Shown here: piece after piece, positions 7,445 to 15,359 of the stretch
Position numbering within the stretch: position 1 is the first letter of the stretch
Layout: every line of letters starts with the position of its first letter
DNA from: Streptomyces sp. col6
GTDB lineage: Bacteria; Actinomycetota; Actinomycetes; Streptomycetales; Streptomycetaceae
Direction: 5' to 3'
DNA length: 38,937 nucleotides
Assembly: GCF_008042035.1 (NCBI RefSeq)
Contig: NZ_RDBL01000013.1
Coordinates: forward strand, 1 to 38,937
Notes under the pieces: generated by a model
What the model was told of the DNA's origin: nothing
The model's input: the letters and a program-made list of their open reading frames with translations, nothing else
The model's database searches: none
Program-made: the position numbers and the translations under genes

Positions 7445-8305
7445 GTGAAGCTGCTTCGTGTGGGTACGGCGGGCGCGGAACGACCGGCGCTGCTGGACCA
7501 GGACGGAACCCTGCGTGACCTGTCGGGAGTCGTCCCCGACATCGACAGCGCGCTGCTCGCCGACGAGGACGCGCTCGCCCGGGTGCGCGCCGCGGCGGCG
7601 GCCCCCGACGGGCTGCCGGCGCTCGACGCCGAAGGGCTGCGGGTGGGCCCGCCGCTCGCCCGGATCGGCAAGATCGTGTGCATCGGGCTGAACTACCACG
7701 ACCACGCCACGGAGACCGGGGCGGCGATCCCGGACGAGCCGATCCTCTTCTTCAAGGCCCCGGACACCGTCGTCGGGCCCGAGGACACCGTGCTCGTGCC
7801 GCGCGGCAGCGTGAAGACCGACTGGGAGGTCGAGCTCGCCGTCGTCATCGGGCGCACCGCGCGCTACCTGGAGACGGCCGAGGAGGGGCTGGCCCATGTC
7901 GCCGGCTACGCGGTCGCGCACGACGTCTCCGAGCGCGAGTTCCAGATCGAGCGCGGCGGCACCTGGGACAAGGGCAAGAACTGCGAGACGTTCAACCCGC
8001 TGGGTCCCTGGCTGGTGACCGCCGACGAGGTTTCCGACCCGCAGGCCCTCCCGCTGAAGCTCTGGGTCAACGGCGAGCTCAGGCAGGACGGCACGACCGC
8101 CGACCAGATCTTCCCCGTCGGCGAGGTCGTCCGCTATCTGAGCCGGTTCATGACGCTCTACCCGGGCGACGTGATCAACACCGGCACCCCGGCCGGCGTG
8201 GCCATGGGGCAGCCCGAGCCCAAGCCCTATCTGCGGGCGGGCGACGTCGTCGAGCTGGAGATCGACGGCCTGGGCCGGCAGCGGCAGGAGCTGAAGGACG
8301 CGTAG
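7445..8305 (+). CDS. Fumarylacetoacetate hydrolase (FAH) family protein
   Basis: 286 residues from GTG 7445, with GAGGAG ten bases upstream. The N-terminal domain is followed by the FAH signature IGLNYHDHATETG (80-92) and the catalytic fold with metal ligands E128 and E130 in DWEVELAVVIG and D160 in VAHDVSER. Members cleave C-C bonds of, or tautomerise or hydrolyse, 2-oxo acids, using Mg2+ or Mn2+. Length and the IGLNYHDHA version match the group annotated as 2-hydroxyhepta-2,4-diene-1,7-dioate isomerase or 2,4-diketo-3-deoxy-sugar-acid hydrolase; the true substrate is not decided by sequence. It stands alone as a single transcription unit, and its stop codon is within a hairpin (8303-8341). 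Confidence 0.8.
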   Translation: MKLLRVGTAGAERPALLDQDGTLRDLSGVVPDIDSALLADEDALARVRAAAAAPDGLPALDAEGLRVGPPLARIGKIVCIGLNYHDHATETGAAIPDEPILFFKAPDTVVGPEDTVLVPRGSVKTDWEVELAVVIGRTARYLETAEEGLAHVAGYAVAHDVSEREFQIERGGTWDKGKNCETFNPLGPWLVTADEVSDPQALPLKLWVNGELRQDGTTADQIFPVGEVVRYLSRFMTLYPGDVINTGTPAGVAMGQPEPKPYLRAGDVVELEIDGLGRQRQELKDA

Positions 8306-8341
8306 GGCCTGTTCCGCGAAGATCCGCCGTACAGGGCCCTA
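8303..8341. repeat. Short inverted repeat related to the ends of the 25.4-kb MITE-like element
   Basis: TAGGGCCTGT (8303-8312) pairs with ACAGGGCCCTA (8331-8341). The stretch 8314-8339 matches the right terminal repeat of the element at 25441-25629 with four mismatches and one extra G. It includes the stop codon of the FAH-family gene, and may act as its terminator. Confidence 0.6.
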
Positions 8342-8357
8342 GAGCGCCCTGATACAT

Positions 8358-8396
8358 CGGAGGGGTGGGGCCGTCCCGTACGGACCCCACCCCTCC
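8358..8396. terminator. Strong bidirectional terminator between convergent genes
   Basis: CGGAGGGGTGGGG (8358-8370) pairs with CCCCACCCCTCCG (8384-8396), and CCGT with ACGG inside, apart from one unpaired base. It lies between the plus FAH-family gene and the end of the minus UPF0303 gene. Confidence 0.75.
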
Positions 8397-8403
8397 GCGT
8401 ACG

Positions 8404-8883
8404 TCAGCCGCCGATGCGCGACGCGAACTGCTCCAGCGCCTCCACCACCAGCGCGTGGTCCTCCGCCTGCGGCAGGCCCGAGACCGTCACCGAGCCGATG
8501 ACGCCCGCGCCCTCGACGGCGATCGGGAACGAGCCGCCGTGCGCCGCGTACACGTCCGGGTCGAGCCGGGACGCCTCGTCGAACGTCGTCCCCTTCGCCC
8601 GGAACCGCGTCCCCACCAGGTACGAGCTCTCCCCGTACCGCTCGACGACGCGGCGCTTGCGGTCGATCCACGCGTCGTTGTCCGCGCTCGACCCCGGCAG
8701 CGCGGCGTGGAACAGCTGCTGCGCCCCGCGCCGGATGTCGATCGCGACCGGGGCGTGCCGCTCCCGGGCCAGGGCGACCAGCAGGCCGCCGAGCGCGTAG
8801 GCGTCGTCGTAGCCGAAGTGCGGCAGGGTCAGCCTGCGCTCCTGGGCGATCAGCTCGGAGATGGTCGGAGCGGTGGGGTTCAT
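8404..8883 (-). CDS. UPF0303 / HbpS-like (heme-degrading domain) protein
   Basis: 159 residues from ATG 8883 (MNPTAPTISELIAQER). The sequence has the UPF0303 patterns FGYDDAYALGGLLVALA, RRGAQQLFHAALPG and NDAWIDRKRRVVERYGESSY, and ends with the GSVTVSGLPQAEDHALVVEAL segment typical of the PF03928 fold shared with GlcG and HbpS. Some members bind or degrade heme; for UPF0303 proteins such as yeast YBR137W the role is not settled. The start overlaps the stop of the Gfo/Idh/MocA gene (ATGA, 8880-8883), so both are made from one message and share control by the ROK operator. Confidence 0.8.
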   Translation of the reverse strand: MNPTAPTISELIAQERRLTLPHFGYDDAYALGGLLVALARERHAPVAIDIRRGAQQLFHAALPGSSADNDAWIDRKRRVVERYGESSYLVGTRFRAKGTTFDEASRLDPDVYAAHGGSFPIAVEGAGVIGSVTVSGLPQAEDHALVVEALEQFASRIGG

Positions 8884-10022
8884 ACGGACTGCTCCTCGGA
8901 TGCGTGGGCGGAGGCGCCGGCGGGCCGCAGGGTGACAGTGATCCCCTCGCGGGCCGAGCGGCGGGCCGCCTCCAGGACGTCCAGCGCCTCGGCGGCCTGG
9001 AGGGCGGTCACCGGATTGTCGCCCTTCCCGCGCAGCGCGTCCGCGACCGCCGCGTAGTACGCCGGGTAGTCGCCCGGGAGCGTACGGACCGGGGTGCCGC
9101 CGCCCGTGAGCGGGGACTCGCCCGCGCCGAGCCGGCCCCACAGCTCCTCGGGCTCCTCGCCCCACGGCGCGTCGCCGCCCGGCCGGGCGCCCTCGCGCAG
9201 GGCGGCCTCCTGGGGGTCGAGGCCGTGCTTCACGAAGCCGGCGGCGGACCCGAGCACCCGGAAACGCGGGCCGAGCTGGGCGGTCGTCGCGCTCACGTAC
9301 AGGTGCGAGCGGACGCCCGAGGTGTGCGTGATCGCCACGAACGTGTCGTCGTCGGCCGCCGCGCCCGGACGCCGCAGGTCCGTCTCCGCGTACACCCGGG
9401 CCGCCGGGCCGAACAGGGTCAGCGCCTGGTCGACGACATGGCTGCCCAGGTCGTACAGCAGCCCGCCGATCTCGCGCGGGTCGCCGGACTCGCGCCAGCC
9501 GCCCTTCAGCTGCGGGCGCCAGCGCTCGTACCGGGACTCGAAGCGCTGGACCTCGCCCAGGGCGCCGTCCGCGAGGAGCGCGCGCAGGGTGAGGAAGTCG
9601 TTGTCCCAGCGGCGGTTCTGGAAGACCGAGAGCAGCAGTCCGCGCTCCTCGGCCAGCGCCGCCAGCTCGCGCGCCTCGGCCGCCGTGCCCGCGACGGGCT
9701 TGTCCACGACGACGGGCAGCCCGGCTTCGAGCGCCGCCTTCGCCAGCGGTACGTGCGTCCTGTTCGGTGACGCGATGACGATCAGGTCCAGCTCGTCCGC
9801 CCGCTGCCACAGCTCGTCGGGCGAGGCGGCGAACCGTACGTCCGGGTAGGCGGCACGGGCCTCGGCGCGGCGCTCCTCGTCGCGGGTGACGACCGTGTCC
9901 AGGACGAGGCCGTCGGTCGCCGTGATCAGCGGGGCGTGGAAGACGGACCCCGCCAGGCCGTAGCCGACGAGTCCGACGCGCAAGGGGGAGCCGGAGGTCT
10001 CGGGTGAGGTGGGGGAGGTCAT
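8880..10022 (-). CDS. Gfo/Idh/MocA family oxidoreductase
   Basis: 380 residues from ATG 10022 (MTSPTSPETSGSPLRVGLVG). The NAD(P)-binding Rossmann motif is VGLVGYGLAGSVFHAPLI (about 15-32); the conserved Lys-Pro pair is in VVVDKPVAGTAAEA; the C-terminal domain contains EIGGLLYDLGSHVVDQAL with the usual G-x-x-x-D-x-G-x-H residues. Enzymes of this family oxidise or reduce sugars and polyols such as scyllo- and myo-inositol. It shares a divergent control region with a ROK-family sugar-sensing regulator, which supports a role in sugar or inositol metabolism. The start codon lies 6 bp from the operator at 10028-10054, so repressor binding would block it. Confidence 0.85.
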   Translation of the reverse strand: MTSPTSPETSGSPLRVGLVGYGLAGSVFHAPLITATDGLVLDTVVTRDEERRAEARAAYPDVRFAASPDELWQRADELDLIVIASPNRTHVPLAKAALEAGLPVVVDKPVAGTAAEARELAALAEERGLLLSVFQNRRWDNDFLTLRALLADGALGEVQRFESRYERWRPQLKGGWRESGDPREIGGLLYDLGSHVVDQALTLFGPAARVYAETDLRRPGAAADDDTFVAITHTSGVRSHLYVSATTAQLGPRFRVLGSAAGFVKHGLDPQEAALREGARPGGDAPWGEEPEELWGRLGAGESPLTGGGTPVRTLPGDYPAYYAAVADALRGKGDNPVTALQAAEALDVLEAARRSAREGITVTLRPAGASAHASEEQSV

Positions 10023-10027
10023 GACTC

Positions 10028-10054
10028 CACTTTGGCAACGCTGTTGCCAAAGTG
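10028..10054. promoter_or_regulatory. 27-bp perfect operator (12-3-12) for the ROK regulator
   Basis: CACTTTGGCAAC (10028-10039), GCT spacer, GTTGCCAAAGTG (10043-10054): a perfect inverted repeat in the 55-bp gap between divergent starts. It covers the -35 of the ROK promoter and ends 6 bp before the oxidoreductase start, so one bound protein could control both directions. Confidence 0.85.
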
Positions 10055-10071
10055 CAAGCGCGGGCGACAAT
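10044..10071 (+). promoter_or_regulatory. Promoter of the ROK gene, probably leaderless
   Basis: TTGCCA (10044-10049) inside the operator's right arm, 16-bp spacer, GACAAT (10066-10071). The GTG start follows six bases after the -10 box, so transcription would begin at the start codon, giving a leaderless message. Confidence 0.6.
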
Positions 10072-10077
10072 GGGTGG

Positions 10078-11199
10078 GTGAACAGGAGCACCAGCGGCGC
10101 CAACCTCCCCACCTTGCGCAGCCACAACGCGGCCCTCGTCCTCGACCTGCTGCGGGTCGCGGGCGAGCGCGGCATCAGCCGGCTCGAACTCGCCGAGCGC
10201 ACCGGGCTCACCCCGCAGGCCGTCAGCAAGATCACCGCCCGGCTGCGCGCCGAGGGCCTGGCCGCCGAGGCGGGCCGCCGCGCCTCCACCGGCGGCAAGC
10301 CGCGCACCGTGCTGCGGCTGGTCCCCGAGGCCGGTTACGCGGTGGGGCTGCACCTGGACCGCGACGGGCTGACCGCGGTGCTCGTCGACCTCGCGGGCGC
10401 CGTCGCCGCGAGCCGTACGGCCCCGCTCGACTTCGGGGCCCCGGCGGACGAGGTGCTGGCGGCCGCCGCCGGGGCGGTCGAAGCCGTGCGCGGGGACGGG
10501 GCGCCGCCGGTGCTCGGGGTGGGCGTCGCCGTGCCGGGGCCGCTCGACCACCGGGGCGGGGTGCTGCACCGGGTCACCGGCTTCCCGCAGTGGGACGGGT
10601 ACCCGCTGCGGGACGCGCTCGCCGCCCGCACCGGGCTGCCCGTCGTCCTCGACAAGGACACCAACGCCGCCGCCCTCGGTCTCGCCCTCGGGGCGGGCGG
10701 CCCCGCCGACTTCGCCTACCTCCACCTCGGTACCGGCCTCGGCGCGGGGCTCGTCCTCGGTGGGACGGTGCACCGGGGGGAGCGGACGGGGGCGGGGGAG
10801 TTCGGCCACCAGACCGTGCAGCTGGACGGCATCCCGTGCGGCTGCGGCGGACGCGGCTGCCTGGAGGCGCTGTGCCTGGCCGCCGTCCGCCGGGGCGACG
10901 CCGCCGAGGCCGCGCGGGTCCTCGGGACCGGCGCCGCCAACCTCGTCGGGCTGCTCGACATCGACCGCGTGGTGCTGGGCGGCCGCACGGTCGCCGCCGA
11001 CCCCGACGCGTACGTACGCGGGGTGCGCGCGGTCCTCGACGAACGCGCCCGCCGCGACGGGGTGCGCGGCACACCCGTCCCGGTCACGGCGCACCGCGAG
11101 GGCGACCGCCCGGTCGCGGAGGGCGCGGCCCAGCTGGTGCTCGCCCCGGTGTTCGGAAGGGTCGGCAACGGCGGGGCGGAGGCGGGCCGATCCCGGTAG
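10078..11199 (+). CDS. ROK family transcriptional regulator
   Basis: 373 residues from GTG 10078. Residues about 12-70 form a winged helix (AALVLDLLRVAGERGISRLE, LTPQAVSKITARL). The kinase-like domain has the ROK repeats GVGVAVPGPLDHRGG, the conserved DKDTNAAALG, and the zinc motif H...CGCGGRGCLEAL, where the consensus is C-x-C-G-x-x-G-C-x-E. ROK repressors release DNA on binding a sugar or sugar phosphate. The gene is divergent from the oxidoreductase-UPF0303 pair and separated by a perfect operator, so local control and autoregulation are likely. The C-terminal domain is slightly shorter than in many ROK regulators (about 400 residues). Confidence 0.88.
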   Translation: MNRSTSGANLPTLRSHNAALVLDLLRVAGERGISRLELAERTGLTPQAVSKITARLRAEGLAAEAGRRASTGGKPRTVLRLVPEAGYAVGLHLDRDGLTAVLVDLAGAVAASRTAPLDFGAPADEVLAAAAGAVEAVRGDGAPPVLGVGVAVPGPLDHRGGVLHRVTGFPQWDGYPLRDALAARTGLPVVLDKDTNAAALGLALGAGGPADFAYLHLGTGLGAGLVLGGTVHRGERTGAGEFGHQTVQLDGIPCGCGGRGCLEALCLAAVRRGDAAEAARVLGTGAANLVGLLDIDRVVLGGRTVAADPDAYVRGVRAVLDERARRDGVRGTPVPVTAHREGDRPVAEGAAQLVLAPVFGRVGNGGAEAGRSR

Positions 11200-11235
11200 G
11201 CGCACCCCGCCCTGCGCCGATCGGGCGGACCCACG

Positions 11236-11343
11236 GCGCCGTCCGGACGGGCCCCCGGCACGCCTGCGCGGGACGCACACGCGCGCGTGACAGGGTCGCC
11301 GCCCCAGGGCGTGTTCCCGGAGCGGAGCAGCGCCGTCCGGACG
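11236..11343. repeat. Two copies of GCGCCGTCCGGACG, 94 bp apart
   Basis: Identical 14-mers at 11236-11249 and 11330-11343, each holding the palindrome CGTCCGGACG, in the 205-bp gap between the ROK gene and the LAXTG gene. They might be paired protein-binding sites, or chance in GC-rich DNA. The gap shows no clear terminator. Confidence 0.4.
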
Positions 11344-11404
11344 ACCGGGCCCCGCGCACGCGCCCCGACCGGCCGTTGCCGTACGAAGTGGAGGCTGCCC
11401 CGCG

Positions 11405-12487
11405 ATGCCCCCCGAACCAGCAGAGCCCTCCGGGTCCTACGAGCCCGCCCCGTCCTCCGAGCCCGCCGAGCCCTCCGGGGCCGGCCGCACCCGGCACGGT
11501 CTCGCGCTCGGGCTCGCCGCCGCGAGCGTCATGCCCGTGGTCCTCGGCGGGGCCACCGCGTCCGCCGCGCCGCAGCGCAGCCCGGTCGCGGGGCCGGCCA
11601 CGAGGCTGACCCCGGCGGCGGCGGCGCCCGGCGCGGCCGCCGCCGACCAGCAGCCCGCCTGCGGCACCCCCGCGTCGGCGGACTTCCCCATCGACACCCG
11701 GATCCACGGCGGACCCGACACCTACGCGTCCGGCGGTGGCTACGGCACCTGGTTCCTGGACCTGACGAACACGACGACGGAGTCCTGCCGCGCGATCCAC
11801 CCCGTGCTCGTCCTCACCGACGAGGACCGGACGCTGACCTCGGACCAGATCCAGCTGGAGTTCTCCGAGCGCGCCCGCCCCGGTGTCGAGCACCGCGTGA
11901 CCTGGGAGACGACCGACCGTGACGAGCACATCGGTGTCTTCGGCGGCGACGGGGACGACGCCTTCCCCGGATTCACTGTGCCCGCCGGACGCACCGTCAC
12001 CGTCCAGGTCCGGCTGGCCTTCACCTCCGACACGAGCCCCGGCCGGATCACCGCGAACGCCGCGATCGTCCAGCGCCGGGGCGCGGGGAGCACGCCCGGC
12101 GGCGACGGGGAGTGGGTCGGCGAGTCCGAGGACTACCCGTTCACCGTGGTCGACGAGCACAGCGACGGTGACGGCACCGACAGCGGCGGGACGGACGGCG
12201 ACCGCGAGAGCGCGGACGGAACGGGCAGGGAGAGCGTGGGCGGCACGGGCGAGGACGAGGAACAGGGGAGCGGCACGGTGAAGGGCAAGGGCGACGAGGG
12301 ATACGCGGACCCCGGCACCACCCGGCGCCCCGTTCCGCCCGGCACCGACCCGGCGGGGGTCCCGCAGCTCGCCGCCACCGGCATCTCCGTCCCCGTACCG
12401 CTCCCCGCGCTCACCGTCTCCGGTTTCCTGATCGGCGGCGGCGCGATGGTCCTGGCATCCCGCCGCACCCGCCGCACCCAGCCCTGA
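11405..12487 (+). CDS. LAXTG-anchored surface protein
   Basis: 360 residues. Residues 1-28 are Pro/Glu/Ser-rich (repeated EPAEPSG), then a positively charged RTRHG and a hydrophobic stretch ending ATASAAP, a long-leader signal peptide. The middle (about 85-230) is a probable beta-sandwich with one Cys pair (ACGTP, SCRAIH). A Gly/Asp/Glu-rich linker (about 240-300) follows, then LAATG (322-326), a hydrophobic helix and the basic tail RRTRR. This is the sorting signal used by streptomycete class E sortases to link proteins to the wall. No class E sortase gene is in the window. The ATG has GGAGG about eleven bases upstream. The binding target is unknown. Confidence 0.8.
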   Translation: MPPEPAEPSGSYEPAPSSEPAEPSGAGRTRHGLALGLAAASVMPVVLGGATASAAPQRSPVAGPATRLTPAAAAPGAAAADQQPACGTPASADFPIDTRIHGGPDTYASGGGYGTWFLDLTNTTTESCRAIHPVLVLTDEDRTLTSDQIQLEFSERARPGVEHRVTWETTDRDEHIGVFGGDGDDAFPGFTVPAGRTVTVQVRLAFTSDTSPGRITANAAIVQRRGAGSTPGGDGEWVGESEDYPFTVVDEHSDGDGTDSGGTDGDRESADGTGRESVGGTGEDEEQGSGTVKGKGDEGYADPGTTRRPVPPGTDPAGVPQLAATGISVPVPLPALTVSGFLIGGGAMVLASRRTRRTQP

Positions 12488-12633
12488 TCGGACCGGCGCT
12501 CCCCACGGGGCGTCCTCGCCGCTCAGGAGGTACCTCCACGTCGAACAGTCGGCCTAAACTCTGGGACGTCGGCGCTGCACAGCGCGGTGCCGCCGGCGTC
12601 CCCGCACCTGGCGTACGGCAACTGGAGTCCCAC

Positions 12634-13422
12634 ATGGCAGAGCGCAAGCCGATCTCGTCCTGGCTCACCGACATGGACGGCGTCCTCATCCACGAGGGCA
12701 CGCCGATCCCCGGTGCCGACGCCTTCATCAAGCGGCTGCGTGACTCGGGGCTGCCCTTCCTGGTCCTGACCAACAACTCGATCTACACCGCCCGCGACCT
12801 CCACGCCCGGCTGAAGCGCATGGGCCTGGACGTGCCCGTCGAGAACATCTGGACCTCCGCGCTGGCCACCGCCCAGTTCCTGGACGACCAGCGCCCCGGC
12901 GGCACGGCGTACGTCATCGGCGAGGCCGGTCTCACCACCGCGCTGCACGACATCGGCTACGTCCTCACCGACCACGACCCCGACTACGTGGTGCTCGGCG
13001 AGACGCGTACGTACTCCTTCGAGGCGCTCACCAAGGCGATCCGGCTGATCAACGGCGGGGCCCGGTTCATCTGCACCAACCCGGACGAGACCGGCCCGTC
13101 CGCCGAGGGCCCGCTGCCCGCGACCGGCTCCGTCGCCGCCCTGATCACCAAGGCGACCGGCAAGGCCCCGTACTTCGCGGGCAAGCCGAACCCGCTGATG
13201 ATGCGCACCGGGCTCAACGCGATCGGCGCGCACTCCGAGTCCAGCGCCATGATCGGCGACCGGATGGACACCGATGTGCTGGCCGGTCTTGAGGCGGGCA
13301 TGCAGACGTTCCTGGTGCTCACCGGGCTGACCACGGTCGCTGACATCGACAAGTACCCGTTCCGGCCGTCCACGGTCGTCGACTCCATCGCGGACCTGGT
13401 CGACCTCGTCGACCTGGGCTGA
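12634..13422 (+). CDS. HAD-IIA family phosphatase (NagD-like)
   Basis: 262 residues from ATG 12634 with CTGGAG seven bases upstream. All four HAD motifs are present: TDMDGVL (nucleophile and acid Asp), LTNNS, the KPNP lysine motif (GKPNPLMM) and GDRMDTDVLAG for Mg2+ binding. The inserted cap lies between motifs II and III, as in the IIA group (NagD, PNPase-type, 4-nitrophenylphosphatase-like). These cytoplasmic enzymes remove phosphate from small metabolites such as nucleotides, sugar phosphates or phosphoglycolate. It is monocistronic and ends 12 bp before a strong terminator. Confidence 0.85.
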   Translation: MAERKPISSWLTDMDGVLIHEGTPIPGADAFIKRLRDSGLPFLVLTNNSIYTARDLHARLKRMGLDVPVENIWTSALATAQFLDDQRPGGTAYVIGEAGLTTALHDIGYVLTDHDPDYVVLGETRTYSFEALTKAIRLINGGARFICTNPDETGPSAEGPLPATGSVAALITKATGKAPYFAGKPNPLMMRTGLNAIGAHSESSAMIGDRMDTDVLAGLEAGMQTFLVLTGLTTVADIDKYPFRPSTVVDSIADLVDLVDLG

Positions 13423-13434
13423 CACCGGATTCCG

Positions 13435-13472
13435 GTGGGGGAGCGGGCCCGCGCCGGGTCCGCTCCCCCCAC
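13435..13472 (+). terminator. Terminator of the HAD gene
   Basis: GTGGGGGAGCGGGCCC pairs with GGGTCCGCTCCCCCCAC around a five-base loop, with one mismatch and one bulge. It starts 12 bp after the stop codon. Confidence 0.75.
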
Positions 13473-13548
13473 TCCATCGGCCCAGCGCCCCCGCGCTGCG
13501 GATGCGAAACGTCCCGGCGCGCGTGAACCTGCCATCAGGAGGTTCACG

Positions 13549-14109
13549 ATGCGTTCCATACCCCTCACGTTCTGTGCCGCCGCACTGGCCGCGGCGACCC
13601 TGGTGCCGATCCCCGCGGCACTGGCCGAATCCGGCTCCGGTCACGAGGACTCACACTCCCGCGCCACTCTGTCGGTCTCCCCCTCGTCCGTCGCCCCCGG
13701 CCGCGAGGTCGACCTGGAGCTGTCCGGCTGCAAGGCCAAGGAGGCCAAGGGGAACTCCGACGCCTTCGTCTCCGAGGTGCGCTTCTCGGCGGGCAACGAC
13801 CGGACGCTCTACGCCGAGGCGAGCATCCGCTCGGACGCCGAGCCCGGTGACTACGACGTCGAGGCGATCTGCAAGGACGACAAGCACACCAAGGCGACCG
13901 CCACCGTCACCGTCGTCCACCGCGAGCGCCCCATGCCCGTCGCCCCGGTCCACGCGGGCGGCGGCGGCACCGCCGTGCTCGCGAGCGAGACCGCGGACCA
14001 GGACGGCCCCGGCACCACCCACGAGGTGATCGGCCTCGCAATGGCCGCCGTCGCGGCCGTCGCCGTCGCCTACCGCAGCGTGCGCCGTCGCCGCCCGGCG
14101 GCCGACTGA
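13549..14109 (+). CDS. Secreted membrane-anchored protein paired with class F sortase
   Basis: 186 residues from ATG 13549 with AGGAGG six bases upstream. A Sec signal peptide (RSIPLTFCAAALAAATLV... ending AALA-ES) is followed by a small Ig-like domain (LSVSPSSVAPGREVDLELSG, DYDVEAICKDD; two Cys at SGC and AIC). A C-terminal helix (EVIGLAMAAVAAVAVAY) is followed by a basic tail, without an LPXTG-type motif. It is one base from the sortase gene. Pairs of this kind are common in streptomycetes; a substrate or accessory role for the neighbouring sortase is inferred only. Confidence 0.78.
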   Translation: MRSIPLTFCAAALAAATLVPIPAALAESGSGHEDSHSRATLSVSPSSVAPGREVDLELSGCKAKEAKGNSDAFVSEVRFSAGNDRTLYAEASIRSDAEPGDYDVEAICKDDKHTKATATVTVVHRERPMPVAPVHAGGGGTAVLASETADQDGPGTTHEVIGLAMAAVAAVAVAYRSVRRRRPAAD

Positions 14110-14110
14110 C

Positions 14111-14791
14111 ATGTCTGCATCGGAGGACTCGGCAGGTCACGGCAGGCTGCTCACCGGAGTGGCCTGGGCCGTGATCCTGCTGGGCCTGTGGCTGTGGGGC
14201 CGCGGCATCACCGACGGCTCGGGCATCGGCTCGGCCCCGACCACCGGCGACGTCGCCGCGGTCGGGCGCCCGCTCGGCGTCCCGCTGCCCCCGGCGCACG
14301 CACCGATCAAGGGCGTGACGCCGAGCAGCGTCGAGATCCCCTCGCTCGGTGTCCGCGCCCCGGTCGTCTCCCGGGGCCTGGACGCGGAGGGCGCCATCGA
14401 GCCGCCGTCCTTCGACACGCCCCAGACGGTCGGCTGGTACGGCAGCGGCACCCGGCCCGGCGCCGAGGGCCCGGCCCTGCTCGTCGGCCACGTCGACACC
14501 GAGACCAAGCCGGCCGTCTTCTACGGGCTCAGCGCGGCCCGCCCCGGCGCGAAGGTCGACGTCACCCGCACCGACGGCACGGTCGCCGAGTTCACCATCG
14601 ACGACGTCCAGGTCCTCACCCGCGCCCGGTTCGACGCCGCGAAGGCGTACGGGCCCCGCAAGGACGGCCGGGCGGAGCTGCGGCTGATCACCTGCGGCGG
14701 CACGTACGACCGCGCGTCGCACTCGTACACCGCGAACGTGATCGTCTCCGCCTACCTCACGGCGGAGAAGCCCGCGGGCAAGGCCGCCTGA
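14111..14791 (+). CDS. Class F sortase
   Basis: 226 residues. An N-terminal helix (about 12-30) anchors it to the membrane. The sortase fold carries the catalytic His127 in LLVGHVDT and Cys195 in LITCGG, both typical of class F (short actinobacterial sortases lacking the class E context). The third residue is unclear: where relatives such as SrtA have Arg about 12-13 residues after the Cys, this protein has Thr-Ala (SHSYTANVIV); R201 is the only nearby Arg. Sortases join proteins to the cell wall or to each other; class F substrates in Streptomyces are poorly known. It is co-transcribed with the secreted protein just upstream. Confidence 0.85.
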   Translation: MSASEDSAGHGRLLTGVAWAVILLGLWLWGRGITDGSGIGSAPTTGDVAAVGRPLGVPLPPAHAPIKGVTPSSVEIPSLGVRAPVVSRGLDAEGAIEPPSFDTPQTVGWYGSGTRPGAEGPALLVGHVDTETKPAVFYGLSAARPGAKVDVTRTDGTVAEFTIDDVQVLTRARFDAAKAYGPRKDGRAELRLITCGGTYDRASHSYTANVIVSAYLTAEKPAGKAA

Positions 14792-14811
14792 GCGCGCCCC
14801 CACCGGTACCG

Positions 14812-14848
14812 GGCCCGGCCGCCGCCCGTCCCGGGCGGCGGCCGGGCC
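14812..14848 (+). terminator. Terminator of the sortase operon
   Basis: A perfect 17-bp GC stem (14812-14828 with 14832-14848) and a three-base loop, 20 bp after the sortase stop. Confidence 0.8.
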
Positions 14849-15060
14849 GGTCCTCGACCGCGGTACGCGGGCCGCGGGAGTGGCCCGGCGCCGACACGGG
14901 AGGTCTGGGGTCGGCCCGGCGGATCCCGGTCGACCGGGCCCGCCGCACGCCCCACTGTAGGGGGACACGCCCGGCCCGCCCACCCGTTTCCTGACGTTAC
15001 GTCGATAACCGGTCACCCTCCGCACGCGGTGAAGCGCTTGCGTCGCGCACCGGAAACGAT

Positions 15061-15093
15061 CAAGGCCCCCTCGCACGAAGCGAGGGGGCCTTG
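15061..15093 (-). terminator. Terminator of tRNA-Lys copy 1
   Basis: CAAGGCCCCCTCGC pairs perfectly with GCGAGGGGGCCTTG around ACGAA. It lies 8 bases past the tRNA 3' end and is followed on the minus strand by ATCGTTT. Confidence 0.85.
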
Positions 15094-15101
15094 AGTGTGC
15101 G

Positions 15102-15175
15102 TGCGCCGCCAGGGACTCGAACCCCGGACCCGCTGATTAAGAGTCAGCTGCTCTAACCAACTGAGCTAGCGGCGC
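15102..15175 (-). tRNA. tRNA-Lys (CUU), copy 1 of 3
   Basis: A 74-nt cloverleaf: acceptor GCGCCGC/GCGGCGC, D arm GCTC/GAGC, anticodon stem GCTGA/TCAGC with loop CTCTTAA (anticodon CUU, lysine AAG), T arm with TTCGAGT, discriminator A. CCA is not encoded (ACGC follows). The sequence is identical to the copies at 21188 and 31534. A -10-like TAGAGT lies about 15 bases upstream. Confidence 0.97.
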
Positions 15176-15359
15176 CTGCTGACCTGGAGAACTCTACCCG
15201 ATCCCGAGCGGTGCTCCCGACCATCTCGCCGCCCTCCCGGCCTGTCGGATGGTCGTTTTTTCCCTTCTATCCGTCAAACTGCGGTATGTCACGACCGTTG
15301 CCACACTGACGCCCGAGCAGATGCGCCCGAGGATCTTGACGACTGCGGAGGGGAATCGC

